Shown: positions 25,773 through 35,359, counted from the first letter of the stretch. The stretch: 64,000 bases of DNA from Rhizobium sullae (GCF_025200715.1 NZ_CP104144.1:2666001-2730000); one strand, 5' to 3'. Numbers and translations are program-made. Notes: generated by a model from the sequence alone, not told the origin.

Positions 25773-27554
25773 ATGAACAGCGCAGAGGTCAACCGTTTCA
25801 GCAGCCCTGGACCAACGGCAGAAGAAGTCTGCCAGCAACTTGAACGGGTCTTTTCAAGCGGGGAATTTCATTCGACGGAGCGAGGCCGAAGGTTCCTGAA
25901 ATTCATCGTAAGCGAGACGTTGGCAGGACGATCGGAGTTCTTGAAGGCCTTTACGATTGCAAATGATGTCTTCGGTCGAGAGGTTTCATTTGACGCACAG
26001 AATGATCCCGTCGTCAGGATCGAAGCTGGGCGAATTCGAAGGGATCTCGAACGTTATTATCTCGTCGCTGGACAGACCGACCCGGTAGCGATCACCGTGC
26101 CCAAGGGCGGATATGTGCCGCATTTCGAATACACTCATCACCCGGAAGTGCCGGCATCGCCGGCGCTAAGCCCCGATGCTCTGAAAGACGTCGGATCCGT
26201 CAACCATGAACGTCTATTTCCCAGACCTGACCGCTCGAAATTACTGATCGCGCTCATTCTCGGGACCATTCTGGTGATCGCCGCAGGTTCTCTCTACATC
26301 TTCCCCGCTCCTGAACCTTCTGCCTCGGGCGAAGCCCTCTCCGGGACATCGCCAACGGAAGCATCCGGGCCAAAGGTTGTCGTTGAAGCGTTCGAGGAAG
26401 GTCGGCCCGTGGATACAACTTTCGACATCGCGCATGGCCTGAGGGATGAAGTTATTGGTCAACTCGCAAAGTTCGATGACATCGTCGTGATCGCGGATCC
26501 ATCCAAGGCCGATCGTGCAGGTACTGCTGGCTACGCGCTGCAAGGCAGTATTCAACTAGACGGCGAAAGGCTGCGTGCCGTCGCTCGATTGATGCGTCAA
26601 TCGGATGGCGCCGTCATATGGGCCAACAACTATGATGCGGATCTTCGTGCTCAGAGCAAACTCGCGATTCAGGCCGACGTCGCAGAGCAGATCGCGAGCG
26701 CCGTTGCTCAGCCATATGGTGCCATTTTCCGGGCTGACACCGAAACAATCGCCCGGCAGCCGCAGAACGGAGGTTGGGACGCCTACGCCTGCACCCTGGC
26801 CTATTACAGCTATCGCCGATCGATGAACGCTCAGAGTCACGACACCGCACGCGATTGCCTGCAACGAGCGACGCAGCGGTTTCCCAAGAGTGCCACGTCG
26901 TGGGCACTTCTGTCTCTTACCTATCTGGATGAGATGAGATTTCGCTATAAGCTCGGCACATCGTCCACAGTCCACCCGCTCGAACTCGCCGCCAGTGCCG
27001 CAGAGCGCGCGGCAGCGCTTGCTCCCAATAATGCGCGCGTCCTCCAGGCCCTTATGCTGGTGAGCTTCTTCAGGGATGACATCGAAAAAGCTTTGCAGAC
27101 CGGCGCGGCGGCCTATGCCATCAACCCCAACGACACGGAAGTCGCCGGTGAGTACGGCTTGCGGCTAGCAATGTCCGGAAAGTGGGAATCAGGCTGCGAG
27201 CTGGTTTCCAGCGCGATCAACAAGAACGCCAGCCCTGAGGGGTATTACGAAGTTGGCATGGCATTATGCGCCATCATGAGGAACGACGTTCAGGCTGCGG
27301 AACTGTGGTCCCGCATGTCCGATTTGCAGTATAATCCCATGCATCGCCTCGTGCTCCTGTCGATCCTTGGCGCGGAAGGAAAGACGACCGACGCCAAGCA
27401 GGAACAGGATTGGCTCAACGCCAACGCGCCCGAGTTGATGAACAACATCCGCCGGGAAGTCTCCCTTCGCCTGCAACGGCCGGAAGATCAGGACAAATTC
27501 TTCAGCGGACTGCGAGCCTTGGGCATCGCCATTGAGTCCACCCAAACAGAGTAA
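25773..27554 (+). CDS. Membrane protein with cyclase-like TPR region but no cyclase domain
   Basis: A 593-residue protein. Residues about 10-110 form a helical domain (VCQQLERVFSSGEFHSTERGRR split, then IRRDLERYYLVAGQTDP and VPKGGYVPHF) seen at the N-terminus of many rhizobial cyclase-like and TolB-like proteins. One membrane helix (LLIALILGTILVIAAGSLYIF) follows at about 153-173. The rest resembles the non-catalytic region of class III adenylate cyclases: a TolB-like segment (HGLRDEVIGQLAKFDDIVVI, then YALQGSIQLDGERLRAVARL) and TPR-like helices. No catalytic domain is present. Likely a regulator or scaffold at the inner membrane; exact role unknown. Confidence 0.75.
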   Translation: MNSAEVNRFSSPGPTAEEVCQQLERVFSSGEFHSTERGRRFLKFIVSETLAGRSEFLKAFTIANDVFGREVSFDAQNDPVVRIEAGRIRRDLERYYLVAGQTDPVAITVPKGGYVPHFEYTHHPEVPASPALSPDALKDVGSVNHERLFPRPDRSKLLIALILGTILVIAAGSLYIFPAPEPSASGEALSGTSPTEASGPKVVVEAFEEGRPVDTTFDIAHGLRDEVIGQLAKFDDIVVIADPSKADRAGTAGYALQGSIQLDGERLRAVARLMRQSDGAVIWANNYDADLRAQSKLAIQADVAEQIASAVAQPYGAIFRADTETIARQPQNGGWDAYACTLAYYSYRRSMNAQSHDTARDCLQRATQRFPKSATSWALLSLTYLDEMRFRYKLGTSSTVHPLELAASAAERAAALAPNNARVLQALMLVSFFRDDIEKALQTGAAAYAINPNDTEVAGEYGLRLAMSGKWESGCELVSSAINKNASPEGYYEVGMALCAIMRNDVQAAELWSRMSDLQYNPMHRLVLLSILGAEGKTTDAKQEQDWLNANAPELMNNIRREVSLRLQRPEDQDKFFSGLRALGIAIESTQTE

Positions 27555-27680
27555 AGACCAGCCGGACGTGCAGATGAAGGATATTTCCGTCGACGACATA
27601 GGTCATCGCCCGTCCAGGACTGTGCTGAAGCGGCATCCGTTGCGGTTTGCTGAGCCTGCAGCTGTCGAAGTCTCTTCAGT

Positions 27681-27699
27681 CGCGCCGGGGTACGGCGCG
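27681..27699. terminator. Hairpin between convergent genes
   Basis: CGCGCCG-gggta-CGGCGCG is a perfect seven-base-pair stem with a five-base loop, placed between the ends of two convergent genes. There is no T-tract on either side, so termination would be by stalling or Rho-assisted; bidirectional use is possible. Confidence 0.4.
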
Positions 27700-27732
27700 T
27701 GCCGATACGGGCGGATAGGCGGACAATGCTAA

Positions 27733-28344
27733 TCAGAACCCGCCGAGAGCTTTCAGAATGAAGCGGATCTGCTCATGCAGACCTTCTTCTGTATCTTCGC
27801 CGTTTCGGACGCGCTGCTCGACGAGAACGGGGTGGTAGAACGGCGTGAACGCGTTCATCACACTTCGGGCGGCTTGCGCGGCATCATCAACACTAAACTC
27901 GCCTGCTTCGATCCCCTCTTCTACCATCGTCCCGATGATCGCCACGAGCTGGTCTCTGTGGGTTCTGATGATCGCCCAGTTATCCTCCGTTGCGGCGACG
28001 ATCAGATCGTGGACCGGTTTCTCTTGGATGAACGTCGTTCTCCTTTTCTGGTGGAGGATATTCAAAAGACTTACGAGCTTCTCCTGAGCCGGCACCTGCA
28101 TCCGTGCGATCGAATCTGCGAACTGAGCAGTTTCCGCGAAGAAGCGGCCACAGATCGACCTGTTGATTGCCGCCCTTGAGGGAAAAAAACGGTAGATATT
28201 GGCGCTGCTCATTCCGAGGCAGGATGCAATGTCGGCCATCGACGTCTTTTGGTAACCAATGCGGCGAAAGTGCTCTTCCGCCACATCCAGAATGCGCGCC
28301 CGCGAGAGGTCGACGTCAATCTCCATAGGGGTACGGCGCCTCAT
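27733..28344 (-). CDS. TetR-family transcriptional regulator
   Basis: About 203 residues. Helix-turn-helix at residues about 15-60: ARILDVAEEHFRRIGYQKTS, MADIASCLGMSSANIYRFF. The C-terminal domain is of the type with YHPVLVEQ near its end. The start is the ATG with GGAG five bases before it. It lies 141 nt downstream of the RND pump gene on the same strand, so it is probably part of, or follows, that efflux operon, which also has a divergent TetR at its other end. Confidence 0.88.
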   Translation of the reverse strand: MRRRTPMEIDVDLSRARILDVAEEHFRRIGYQKTSMADIASCLGMSSANIYRFFPSRAAINRSICGRFFAETAQFADSIARMQVPAQEKLVSLLNILHQKRRTTFIQEKPVHDLIVAATEDNWAIIRTHRDQLVAIIGTMVEEGIEAGEFSVDDAAQAARSVMNAFTPFYHPVLVEQRVRNGEDTEEGLHEQIRFILKALGGF

Positions 28345-28485
28345 GACATCTCCAGCGCGAAGTCTAACCAACTGGCGTTCCTAGACGTCTCCGATTTTTG
28401 CCGGCGACCCGCTTCCCTGACGCGTGCCGGTTGGCACGGAAGCGGCCACTGAAAAACCGGAGGATTGTCCTGCACACGAAGGCCC

Positions 28486-31400
28486 CTATTCGGCGGCCAT
28501 TGCTGCCGGTGGTTCCAGTCCTTCAATCGTCTCCCCGTGGCTGTCTTCGTTCGTTGGCTTGATCCGGAACCACACAGCGTACAGTGCCGGAAGGAAGAGC
28601 AAGATCATCACTGTGCCCGCCGCCGTTCCGCCAATCAGTGTATAGGCCATCGATCCCCAGAACACCGAATGGGTCAACGGTATGAAGGCCAGGACCGCTG
28701 CAAGCGCGGTCAGGATGACAGGGCGTGTCCGCTGCACAGTCGCTTCGATGACGGCGTGATAGTCGTCAAGACCGGCAGCTTGATTTTCCTTGATTTGCTC
28801 TGTCAGGATCAGGGTGTTGCGCATGAGGATACCCGCCAATCCTATCAAGCCGAGGATGGCGTTGAAGCCGAAGGGCTGATTGAACAGAAGCAACGTCGGG
28901 ACCACCCCGGCAAGTCCGAGGGGTGCGGTCAACATGACCATGGTCATCGTTGACAGGCTGCGCACCTGGAGGATGATGACGATCAACATGGCTGCAATCA
29001 TAAGGGGGAAGACCTGGACGAGTGCGACATTGGCCTTGAGCGATTCCTCGATGTTTCCACCCATCTCGATGCGATATCCAACAGGGAGCGATGCGATGAG
29101 TGGCTGAAGTGCCTTCATGACTTGCTGTGAGACCTCCGGGGGTTGCGTCGCCTCGTTGATGTCGGCTCGTATCGTGATAACCGGCGTTCGATCGCGACGT
29201 TTCAGGATTGGTTCCTCAAACCGGATCTCGGAATGCCCGATCTGATCGAGTGGAACCTGACGGCCATCCCTGCTCATGAGCGAGAAATCGCCCAGCCTTG
29301 AAGGATCAAGCCGGTTGTCACCTGCGCTACGTGCGACAACGGGCACGTTACGGATGTTGTCGCGCACCTGGGTGACAGGGATGCCGCTGAGCAGTAACTG
29401 CATCTGCTGGGCTGCCTCAGCGGGTGAAAGACCGATCAGATTGAGCCGACCCTGATCGGGGACAAACCGCAGCACCGGGGTTCGGTTGCCCCAATCCCGG
29501 TTAGCCTGTCGGACATCAGGCACAGCTTTCATAATTGTCAGGGCCTGTTCAGAAATCTTGTAGAGCTCATCCGGATCCGGTCCCATGATCCGAAACTCGA
29601 CCGGAAACGGCGTGTAGGGCCCAAATACAAGCTGCGTTACGCGCACGGATGCCTCAGGAACAAGCCCGTCCGAAACGGCGGCTCGAAGGCGGTGCTTCAA
29701 AGCCTCGCGCGCATGCGCATCCGGAGTGAGCACCACCACCTTGGCGAAGGCAGGGTCAGGCAATTCAGGCGCCATGGCGAAGAAGAAGCGAGGCGCCCCC
29801 TGCCCCACATAGCTGGTGACGATTTTTACCTCCGGCTGCGTTTGCAACCAGCCTTCGACTTTCTCCACTGCGGCTGTCGTGGTTTCGATGCTCGTACCCT
29901 CGGGCATTCGAACTTCGACCAGCACCTCGGGCCGATCCGATGTCGGGAAGAACTGCTGCTTTACGCTTCCCATCCCGACGACCGAAACAGCCATCGTGAT
30001 GCCCACCACGGCGCAGGTCACAAATTTATGGCGAACCGCGAACTCGATGAGGGAGCGCAGGCGACGGTAGTTTGGAGTATCATAGATCGCGTGATGTCCA
30101 CCTTCGACCGGCTTGATGTCAGGCAGCATCTTGACGCCGAGGTACGGCGTAAAGATCACTGCAACAAACCACGAAACGATCAGCGCGAAGCCCACGACCC
30201 AGAAAATGTTGCCGGCGTATTCACCTGCAGTCGATCTTGCAAAGCCCACGGGCATCAGCCCGATGATTGTGACGAGGGTGCCGGACAGCATTGGCGCCGC
30301 CGTATGGCTCCAGGCATAAGCGGCCGCCTTGACGCGGTCCATGCCCTCCTCCATCTTCACCACCATCACCTCAATGGCGATGATGGCGTCGTCTACGAGA
30401 AGGCCCAGCGCAAGGATTAACGCGCCGAGCGTAATACGATCGAAGAACCGGCCGGTTTCCAGCATAATGAGGAAGACGACGGCGAGCGTCAGCGGCACAG
30501 CAAGCGCCACAACAATGCCAACGCGCCAGCCCAGAGCGATTAGGCTTACGAACAGCACGACGCCAAGCGCCATCGCGAACTTGAGCATGAATTCGCCGAC
30601 CGCCTCGTCGATGTTGACGGCCTGATCGCTGACTTTGGTGAGCGTCATGCCCAGCGGCAGTGTCTGGGCGATCGTAACGGACCGCGCTTCAAGTGCCTTG
30701 CCGAGATCAAGACCATTCCAGCTTTGTTGCATCACGGCACCCAGCATGATTGTCGGCTCGCCCTCATGGCGGATGATGTAAGTCGCCGGATCTTCATACC
30801 CGCGCCGCACATCCGCTAAATCGGAGAGCTTCAACGTCCGTCCAGCCGCCACGATCGGCGTATCGGCAATCGCCTGCACGCTTTTATAGGCTCCGTCGAA
30901 ACGGATGAAGACCTGCGGCCCACGCGTGTCGATCGAGCCGGCTGGCGTGACTGTGTTCTGTCTTTGCAAAGCTGCGGCGATATCCTGGGCCGATATCCCA
31001 AGTGTCGCGAGCTTGGCATAGGAAAATTCGACGAAGATCTGTTCGGGGCGCTCCCCGAGGATGTTGATTTTCTTGACGCCCGGAACATGCAGGAGATCCT
31101 GACGGATGACCTCCGCCTGCCGCACAAGGTCTCGCATCGGCATCCCCTTCGCCTTCAGCGCGTACAGGCCGAAGCTCACGTCGGAGTATTCATCATTAAC
31201 AAAGGGACCAATGACGCCTGGAGGGAGATTTCGAGCCTCATCGCCAAGCTTTTTGCGAGCCTGGTAGAACTCTTCCTCGACCGCACCGGGTGGCGTACTA
31301 TCCTTTAACGTAACGGTTAGAAAGGCGTAGCCTGGCCGTGTCGTTGTCTCGACACGGTCATAATAAGTCAGTTCCTGGATGCGCTTTTCGAGAGGTTCGG

Positions 31401-31599
31401 CGACAAGGTCCTGCATTTCACGCGCAGTGGCACCCGGCCAAACTGAAGTGACCGTCAGGGTCTTGATGGTGAAGGAGGGATCCTCGGCGCGTCCTAGCTT
31501 GACGAATGCATAAGCTCCGGCGGCAGCCAACAGAACGATAAAGAATAAGGTAATGGCGCGTTCGCGAACCGCGATGGCTGAGAGATTGAAGCTCATCAC
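28486..31599 (-). CDS. RND-family efflux permease (HAE1/AcrB-like)
   Basis: Full-length pump of 1,037 residues. First helix, then GRAEDPSFTIKTL; TM4 holds GLLVDDAIIAIEVMV with the paired aspartates of the proton path. The C-terminal half repeats the fold, and GLIGLAGILMRNTLILTEQI marks the late transmembrane bundle. GTG and ATG codons are adjacent at the start (GTGATG); the GTG overlaps the adaptor stop and GAGGT lies upstream of both. It works with the adaptor encoded just before it and an outer-membrane channel not encoded here. Confidence 0.96.
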   Translation of the reverse strand: MMSFNLSAIAVRERAITLFFIVLLAAAGAYAFVKLGRAEDPSFTIKTLTVTSVWPGATAREMQDLVAEPLEKRIQELTYYDRVETTTRPGYAFLTVTLKDSTPPGAVEEEFYQARKKLGDEARNLPPGVIGPFVNDEYSDVSFGLYALKAKGMPMRDLVRQAEVIRQDLLHVPGVKKINILGERPEQIFVEFSYAKLATLGISAQDIAAALQRQNTVTPAGSIDTRGPQVFIRFDGAYKSVQAIADTPIVAAGRTLKLSDLADVRRGYEDPATYIIRHEGEPTIMLGAVMQQSWNGLDLGKALEARSVTIAQTLPLGMTLTKVSDQAVNIDEAVGEFMLKFAMALGVVLFVSLIALGWRVGIVVALAVPLTLAVVFLIMLETGRFFDRITLGALILALGLLVDDAIIAIEVMVVKMEEGMDRVKAAAYAWSHTAAPMLSGTLVTIIGLMPVGFARSTAGEYAGNIFWVVGFALIVSWFVAVIFTPYLGVKMLPDIKPVEGGHHAIYDTPNYRRLRSLIEFAVRHKFVTCAVVGITMAVSVVGMGSVKQQFFPTSDRPEVLVEVRMPEGTSIETTTAAVEKVEGWLQTQPEVKIVTSYVGQGAPRFFFAMAPELPDPAFAKVVVLTPDAHAREALKHRLRAAVSDGLVPEASVRVTQLVFGPYTPFPVEFRIMGPDPDELYKISEQALTIMKAVPDVRQANRDWGNRTPVLRFVPDQGRLNLIGLSPAEAAQQMQLLLSGIPVTQVRDNIRNVPVVARSAGDNRLDPSRLGDFSLMSRDGRQVPLDQIGHSEIRFEEPILKRRDRTPVITIRADINEATQPPEVSQQVMKALQPLIASLPVGYRIEMGGNIEESLKANVALVQVFPLMIAAMLIVIILQVRSLSTMTMVMLTAPLGLAGVVPTLLLFNQPFGFNAILGLIGLAGILMRNTLILTEQIKENQAAGLDDYHAVIEATVQRTRPVILTALAAVLAFIPLTHSVFWGSMAYTLIGGTAAGTVMILLFLPALYAVWFRIKPTNEDSHGETIEGLEPPAAMAAE

Positions 31600-32708
31600 T
31601 TTGTCACCTCTTGCTGCGAGGCAATCCTGACAGCCGCGCCGTTTTCCAGAAGATGCGCGCCCAGAGCGACAACCTGCTCACCGATTCCAATGCCGGTGAC
31701 AAATGCCGTCTCCTCGCCGATCCGTTTGATTTCGACTGGAGTGAACTTCACAGTGGACGTGGCGTTGTTGACAACCCACAGACCTGTCCGGCTACCGTCG
31801 TTCAGGATGGCACCTACCGGAACGGCGACCTCCGACTGCCTGTCCGCGTCCGGGATTTTAATCGTCACCGTCGAGCCGAGTGGGGCTGAGGCGGCGGCGC
31901 CATCGAGAACGTAGCGCGCCTCGTAAGTGCGTGTTTGCGGATCGGCAGCATCGGAAATCTGTCGCAGGCGGGCTTTTCCGCTGAGATCGTTGCCTCCGTA
32001 GACACTGGCCCCCGCTTCCGATCCTATGTCGGGTCGCAAAGTCTCAGGTAGCCAAACAACGGCTTCTCGCGGCCCTGCCTGTGCGAGTTGAACGACCGTC
32101 TGGCCTGCAGTCACGACCTGTCCGGGATCTCCAAGCGTATCGACGACGGTTCCATCCGAGTCTGCAAAAAGAACGGTATAGGTGGCTTCATTTTCTGCGA
32201 CCTTAGCGTCAGCTTCAGCCGCGGCAAGCTGAGCCGAGGCCGTGTCGAGGGCTGCTTTCGCTTGTTCATATCTTTGTGGCGTGGCGGCCAATCCATTTTT
32301 CACCAACGCCGCATAGCGCTTCTCATCTGCTTCTGCCTGGATGAGGACGGCGCGTGCTGCAATGACCGTATTGCGCTTTGCCGTAAGCGCGAGGTGGAGA
32401 TCTGTTTCATCGATGCGCATCAGGGCCTGGCCTTGTCTCACCTGTTGACCCACATCGACCAGCCGCTGCACGATTTTGCCGGCAACACGAAACCCGAGGT
32501 TGCTCTGTACTCGCGAAGCGACCGTGCCGGTAAAGGACCGCTCCGCTGTTTCAGTCTTCTCCGCCTCGGCCACCTTTACCAGCGGTGGAACGGTCCTCGG
32601 ATCTGCGGCTTCGGCTTTCCGTTCAGTCGTTTCGAAAACGAGGAAAAAAGCAGCGGCCGCCGCCGCTCCTACCAGACCCAGAAAAGTCAGGACATGTTTG
32701 CGTTTCAT
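31596..32708 (-). CDS. RND efflux periplasmic adaptor (membrane fusion protein)
   Basis: A 370-residue HlyD/AcrA-type adaptor with an N-terminal membrane anchor (VLTFLGLVGAAAAAAFFLVF) rather than a lipobox. Lipoyl halves are at GKIVQRLVDVGQQVRQGQ and ADSDGTVVDTLGDPGQVV, separated by an Ala-rich coiled hairpin. The start follows AGAGA and removes an N-terminal extension that would cross the promoter. It is first in the operon and controlled from the shared space with the divergent TetR. Confidence 0.93.
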   Translation of the reverse strand: MKRKHVLTFLGLVGAAAAAAFFLVFETTERKAEAADPRTVPPLVKVAEAEKTETAERSFTGTVASRVQSNLGFRVAGKIVQRLVDVGQQVRQGQALMRIDETDLHLALTAKRNTVIAARAVLIQAEADEKRYAALVKNGLAATPQRYEQAKAALDTASAQLAAAEADAKVAENEATYTVLFADSDGTVVDTLGDPGQVVTAGQTVVQLAQAGPREAVVWLPETLRPDIGSEAGASVYGGNDLSGKARLRQISDAADPQTRTYEARYVLDGAAASAPLGSTVTIKIPDADRQSEVAVPVGAILNDGSRTGLWVVNNATSTVKFTPVEIKRIGEETAFVTGIGIGEQVVALGAHLLENGAAVRIASQQEVTK

Positions 32709-32741
32709 TTTACGTTCTCTTCTTGACCAGCGAACCGGATG

Positions 32742-32796
32742 AATTAGATTGCGATCAAACGCTATTTGCGTTATAGATGTCAAGTGAAATCTAATT
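32742..32796 (+). promoter_or_regulatory. Divergent promoter and TetR-type operator
   Basis: The plus strand has TTGCGA (32749-32754), 17 bp, then TATAGA (32772-32777), a good sigma-70 promoter for the tetR gene. Inside the spacer is a perfect inverted repeat AACGC-tattt-GCGTT (32758-32772). An outer inverted repeat AATTAGATT / AATCTAATT (32742-32750 and 32788-32796) frames it. A TTGACA lies on the minus strand at 32783-32778 facing the adaptor gene. Repression of both directions from one site is the likely design. Confidence 0.6.
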
Positions 32797-32806
32797 GGAG
32801 ATCGAC

Positions 32807-33394
32807 ATGAGAGTGAGCCGCGCACAAGCTGAGGAAAATCGGGAAACTGTGATCAACGTCGCAAGCCGCCTATTTCGAGAGCACGGCTTCGATGGGATCG
32901 GCCTGAAGGACCTGATGAAGGGCGCCGGCCTGACGCAGGGCGCATTCTATAAGCAGTTCTCGTCCAAGGACGATCTTGCTGCCCAAGCATCCAGGCGAGC
33001 GATGGAAAGCGCCACACGCAGATGGTCGACAGCTGCAGCGACAAGCTCCGATCCCCTGGAGGCCGTTGTGTCGTTCTATCTTTCAATGGGCCATCGTGGG
33101 GAAAAGGCAGACGGTTGCCCTCTCGTAGCGCTAGGATCTGACGCGGCGCGTCAAAGTGAGGAAGTAAGGCGTCCGTTTGAAGATGGAATTAAAGCCCATC
33201 TCCAGGTCCTGGATGAATTGATGGACGACCCCAGGAGCTCGGATCCCAAAACTAAGGCAATGGCGATACTGTCTCTCATGGTGGGTGCCGTCACGCTCTC
33301 CCGCATCATGGAGGACGAGAATTTGTCGCAAGGGTTCCTCGACGTAGCCGCCGGGGAAGTCAGGCGTATTGCAACCGGTGAAGATGTCGCCTGA
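32807..33394 (+). CDS. TetR-family transcriptional regulator
   Basis: 195 residues. Helix-turn-helix: NRETVINVASRLFREHGFDG, IGLKDLMKGAGLTQGAFYKQF. This is the AcrR/YxaF-like group with CPLVALGSDAARQS in the ligand domain, a motif of regulators sensing electrophiles or thiol-reactive compounds through a conserved Cys (known for the family, inferred here). The start follows GGAG by six bases. Divergent from the adaptor-pump operon, it is its probable repressor. Confidence 0.92.
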   Translation: MRVSRAQAEENRETVINVASRLFREHGFDGIGLKDLMKGAGLTQGAFYKQFSSKDDLAAQASRRAMESATRRWSTAAATSSDPLEAVVSFYLSMGHRGEKADGCPLVALGSDAARQSEEVRRPFEDGIKAHLQVLDELMDDPRSSDPKTKAMAILSLMVGAVTLSRIMEDENLSQGFLDVAAGEVRRIATGEDVA

Positions 33395-33449
33395 TGGCGC
33401 AGCCGGTTCGTTTATCTAGCGGCGGTCCTTGGCCAACAAGAGGATAGAC

Positions 33450-33467
33450 CGCCCGAATGTGCGGGCG
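33450..33467 (+). terminator. Possible terminator hairpin after the tetR gene
   Basis: CGCCCG-aatgtg-CGGGCG, a six-base-pair GC stem 55 bp after the regulator stop. No T-run follows, so the call is weak. Confidence 0.3.
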
Positions 33468-33586
33468 AAGAACGCTCTTCGTGAACCTGAGAAAACTGCA
33501 TATGTCGAGAACCGGCACTAGCCGTATCACAGGTCAGAAAGCTCAATGTCGTGCGTAATATTAATGACAAGACAGGTGGAAAACGT

Positions 33587-34885
33587 ATGCGTCGTATCGT
33601 TGTTACAGGAATGGGAGCTGTAAGTCCTCTTGGAGCGAACGTCGGTATCTCGTGGTCGCGCCTCCTCGCGGGTCAGAGCGGCATTCGGCGACTGGGGGAA
33701 GATGTCGTCGGAGATCTCCCGTCCAAAATAGGCGGGGTGGTCCCTTCAATCGTTGAAGACCCCGAAGGGGGCTTCGATCCGGATACTGTCTTGGCTCCGA
33801 AGGATCAACGCAAGGTCGATCGATTTATCCTCTTTGCACTGGCGGCCGCTGACGAGGCACTCACCCAGGCGAGGTGGAAGCCAATTTCCAGTGATGACCG
33901 GCTGCGTACCGCGACGATTATCGCTTCGGGCATCGGAGGATTTCCAGCGATAACCGAAGCGGTTCGCACCGTCGATCAACGCGGTGTACGTCGTCTTTCG
34001 CCCTTCACCGTGCCGTCGTTTCTCGTCAACCTCGCAGCGGGGCAAGCTTCGATCCGTTTCGGCTTCAAAGGTCCCATTGGCGCACCTGTGACAGCGTGCG
34101 CGGCCGGCGTTCAGGCGATCGGCGATGCAGCCAGACTTATCCGTGCAAACGAGGCTGATATCGCGGTATGCGGCGGAACAGAAGCATGCATGAATATCGT
34201 CAGCCTTGGTGGTTTTGCCGCAGCTCGGTCTCTTTCGACGGGCTTCAACGAAACGCCGAGCCGGGCATCGCGCCCCTTTGACATGATGCGTGATGGTTTC
34301 GTCATGGGCGAGGGAGCCGGCATTCTTGTCATCGAAGCCCTGAGCCATGCGCTTGCCCGCGGCGCCACCCCGATTGCCGAACTCGTTGGATACGGCACCA
34401 CAGCCGACGCCCATCACATTACTTCCGGTCCCGAAGACGGCAATGGTGCGCGCAGAGCCATGGAGATCGCCATTGCGCAAGCTGGAATAGCCCCGCGCGA
34501 AATTGGTCATCTGAACGCGCACGCCACCTCGACGCCGGTCGGAGATCTCAGTGAAATCAGGGCCATCAAGAGTGTTTTCGGTTCCGACAATACGGTCGCT
34601 GTCAGCGGGACGAAATCAGCAACGGGACACCTGCTCGGCGCGGCCGGAGGGCTGGAAGCCATCTTCACGATTCTGGCGCTCAGCAACCAGATCGCACCAC
34701 CGACCTTGAACCTGAATGCTCCGGATCCGGAAGCCGTCGGTATCGATTTCGTCGCCAACGACGCGCGGCGAGTAGAGATGAAATACGCAATATCGAATGG
34801 CTTCGGCTTTGGCGGGGTCAATGCCAGCGCACTATTCCGACGCTGGGAAGAAGGAGGCCCTGGCCGCTCACCCTCTGTTAGCTGA
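33587..34885 (+). CDS. Beta-ketoacyl-ACP synthase II-type condensing enzyme (FabF-like)
   Basis: A 432-residue thiolase-fold condensing enzyme that elongates acyl-ACP with malonyl-ACP. The triad is intact: Cys171 in TACAAGVQ, His312 in NAHATSTPVGD, His348 in SATGHLLGAAGG. GFGFGGVNAS closes the fold near the C-terminus. The start follows GGTGG; a GTG 12 codons upstream is less likely. No acyl carrier protein, malonyl transferase or reductase adjoins it apart from an SDR 470 bp away, so this is a stand-alone extra copy, possibly for specialised lipid or stress adaptation. Confidence 0.93.
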   Translation: MRRIVVTGMGAVSPLGANVGISWSRLLAGQSGIRRLGEDVVGDLPSKIGGVVPSIVEDPEGGFDPDTVLAPKDQRKVDRFILFALAAADEALTQARWKPISSDDRLRTATIIASGIGGFPAITEAVRTVDQRGVRRLSPFTVPSFLVNLAAGQASIRFGFKGPIGAPVTACAAGVQAIGDAARLIRANEADIAVCGGTEACMNIVSLGGFAAARSLSTGFNETPSRASRPFDMMRDGFVMGEGAGILVIEALSHALARGATPIAELVGYGTTADAHHITSGPEDGNGARRAMEIAIAQAGIAPREIGHLNAHATSTPVGDLSEIRAIKSVFGSDNTVAVSGTKSATGHLLGAAGGLEAIFTILALSNQIAPPTLNLNAPDPEAVGIDFVANDARRVEMKYAISNGFGFGGVNASALFRRWEEGGPGRSPSVS

Positions 34886-34946
34886 TGCGAATTCTCGCGC
34901 CCACAAGAATGTCAAACTATGCCGCTGCTAAGGAGGTCGACTCGCT

Positions 34947-35106
34947 ATGAACCCAACAATGGTTACTCCGCAAAACATCGTTGAGCTGAAGCCAAAGATC
35001 ACTGTCATTGTCGTCGGCGGCTGTGTGGAAACGCTGTGAACAACATGATCGCGCAGAATTCATCGCTGCAAACACCGATGCACAAGCTCTTTCCATGTCA
35101 AAGACG
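34947..35106 (+). pseudogene. N-terminal fragment of an ftsZ gene
   Basis: Reading the three frames in order gives the start of FtsZ: a normal ATG with AGGAGG upstream, then VELKPKITVIVVGG, after a frameshift GNAVNNMIAQ, and after another EFIAANTDAQALSMSK. These correspond to the GTP-binding start of FtsZ (PxITVxGVGGxGGNAVNNMI...FxxANTDAQAL). The tubulin signature loop and everything after it are missing. Dead fragment, about 55 codons. Confidence 0.75.
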
Positions 35107-35217
35107 TCGCGGCTTGTCGCAGTCAGTTCACGGAAAATCGCGAAACCCTGATCAGCGGCAAAGCCGCTCTTTCGGGAGCGAGGCTTTGACGGCATCGGGC
35201 CTTGAGGAGGACGAATG
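35107..35217 (+). pseudogene. N-terminal fragment of a TetR-family regulator gene
   Basis: Directly after the ftsZ piece, two frames spell SQFTENRETLISGKAAL then LFRERGFDGIG and LEEDE. This matches the first helices of a TetR protein closely related to the regulator at 32807 (NRETVINVASRLFREHGFDGIG). One frameshift within, and nothing of the rest of the protein. Probably a recombination scar. Confidence 0.5.
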
Positions 35218-35359
35218 AACTGACCGGTGCGAGCACCGGACGGGCCGGTGATCGAAAGACTGCCTCCAACCGTTCCTATTTTCCTGACACCAGACCTACG
35301 GCCACAGGCCGGCCGATATTCTCGAAACGCAATCCAACACAAAGAAAGAAGTGATTTCC

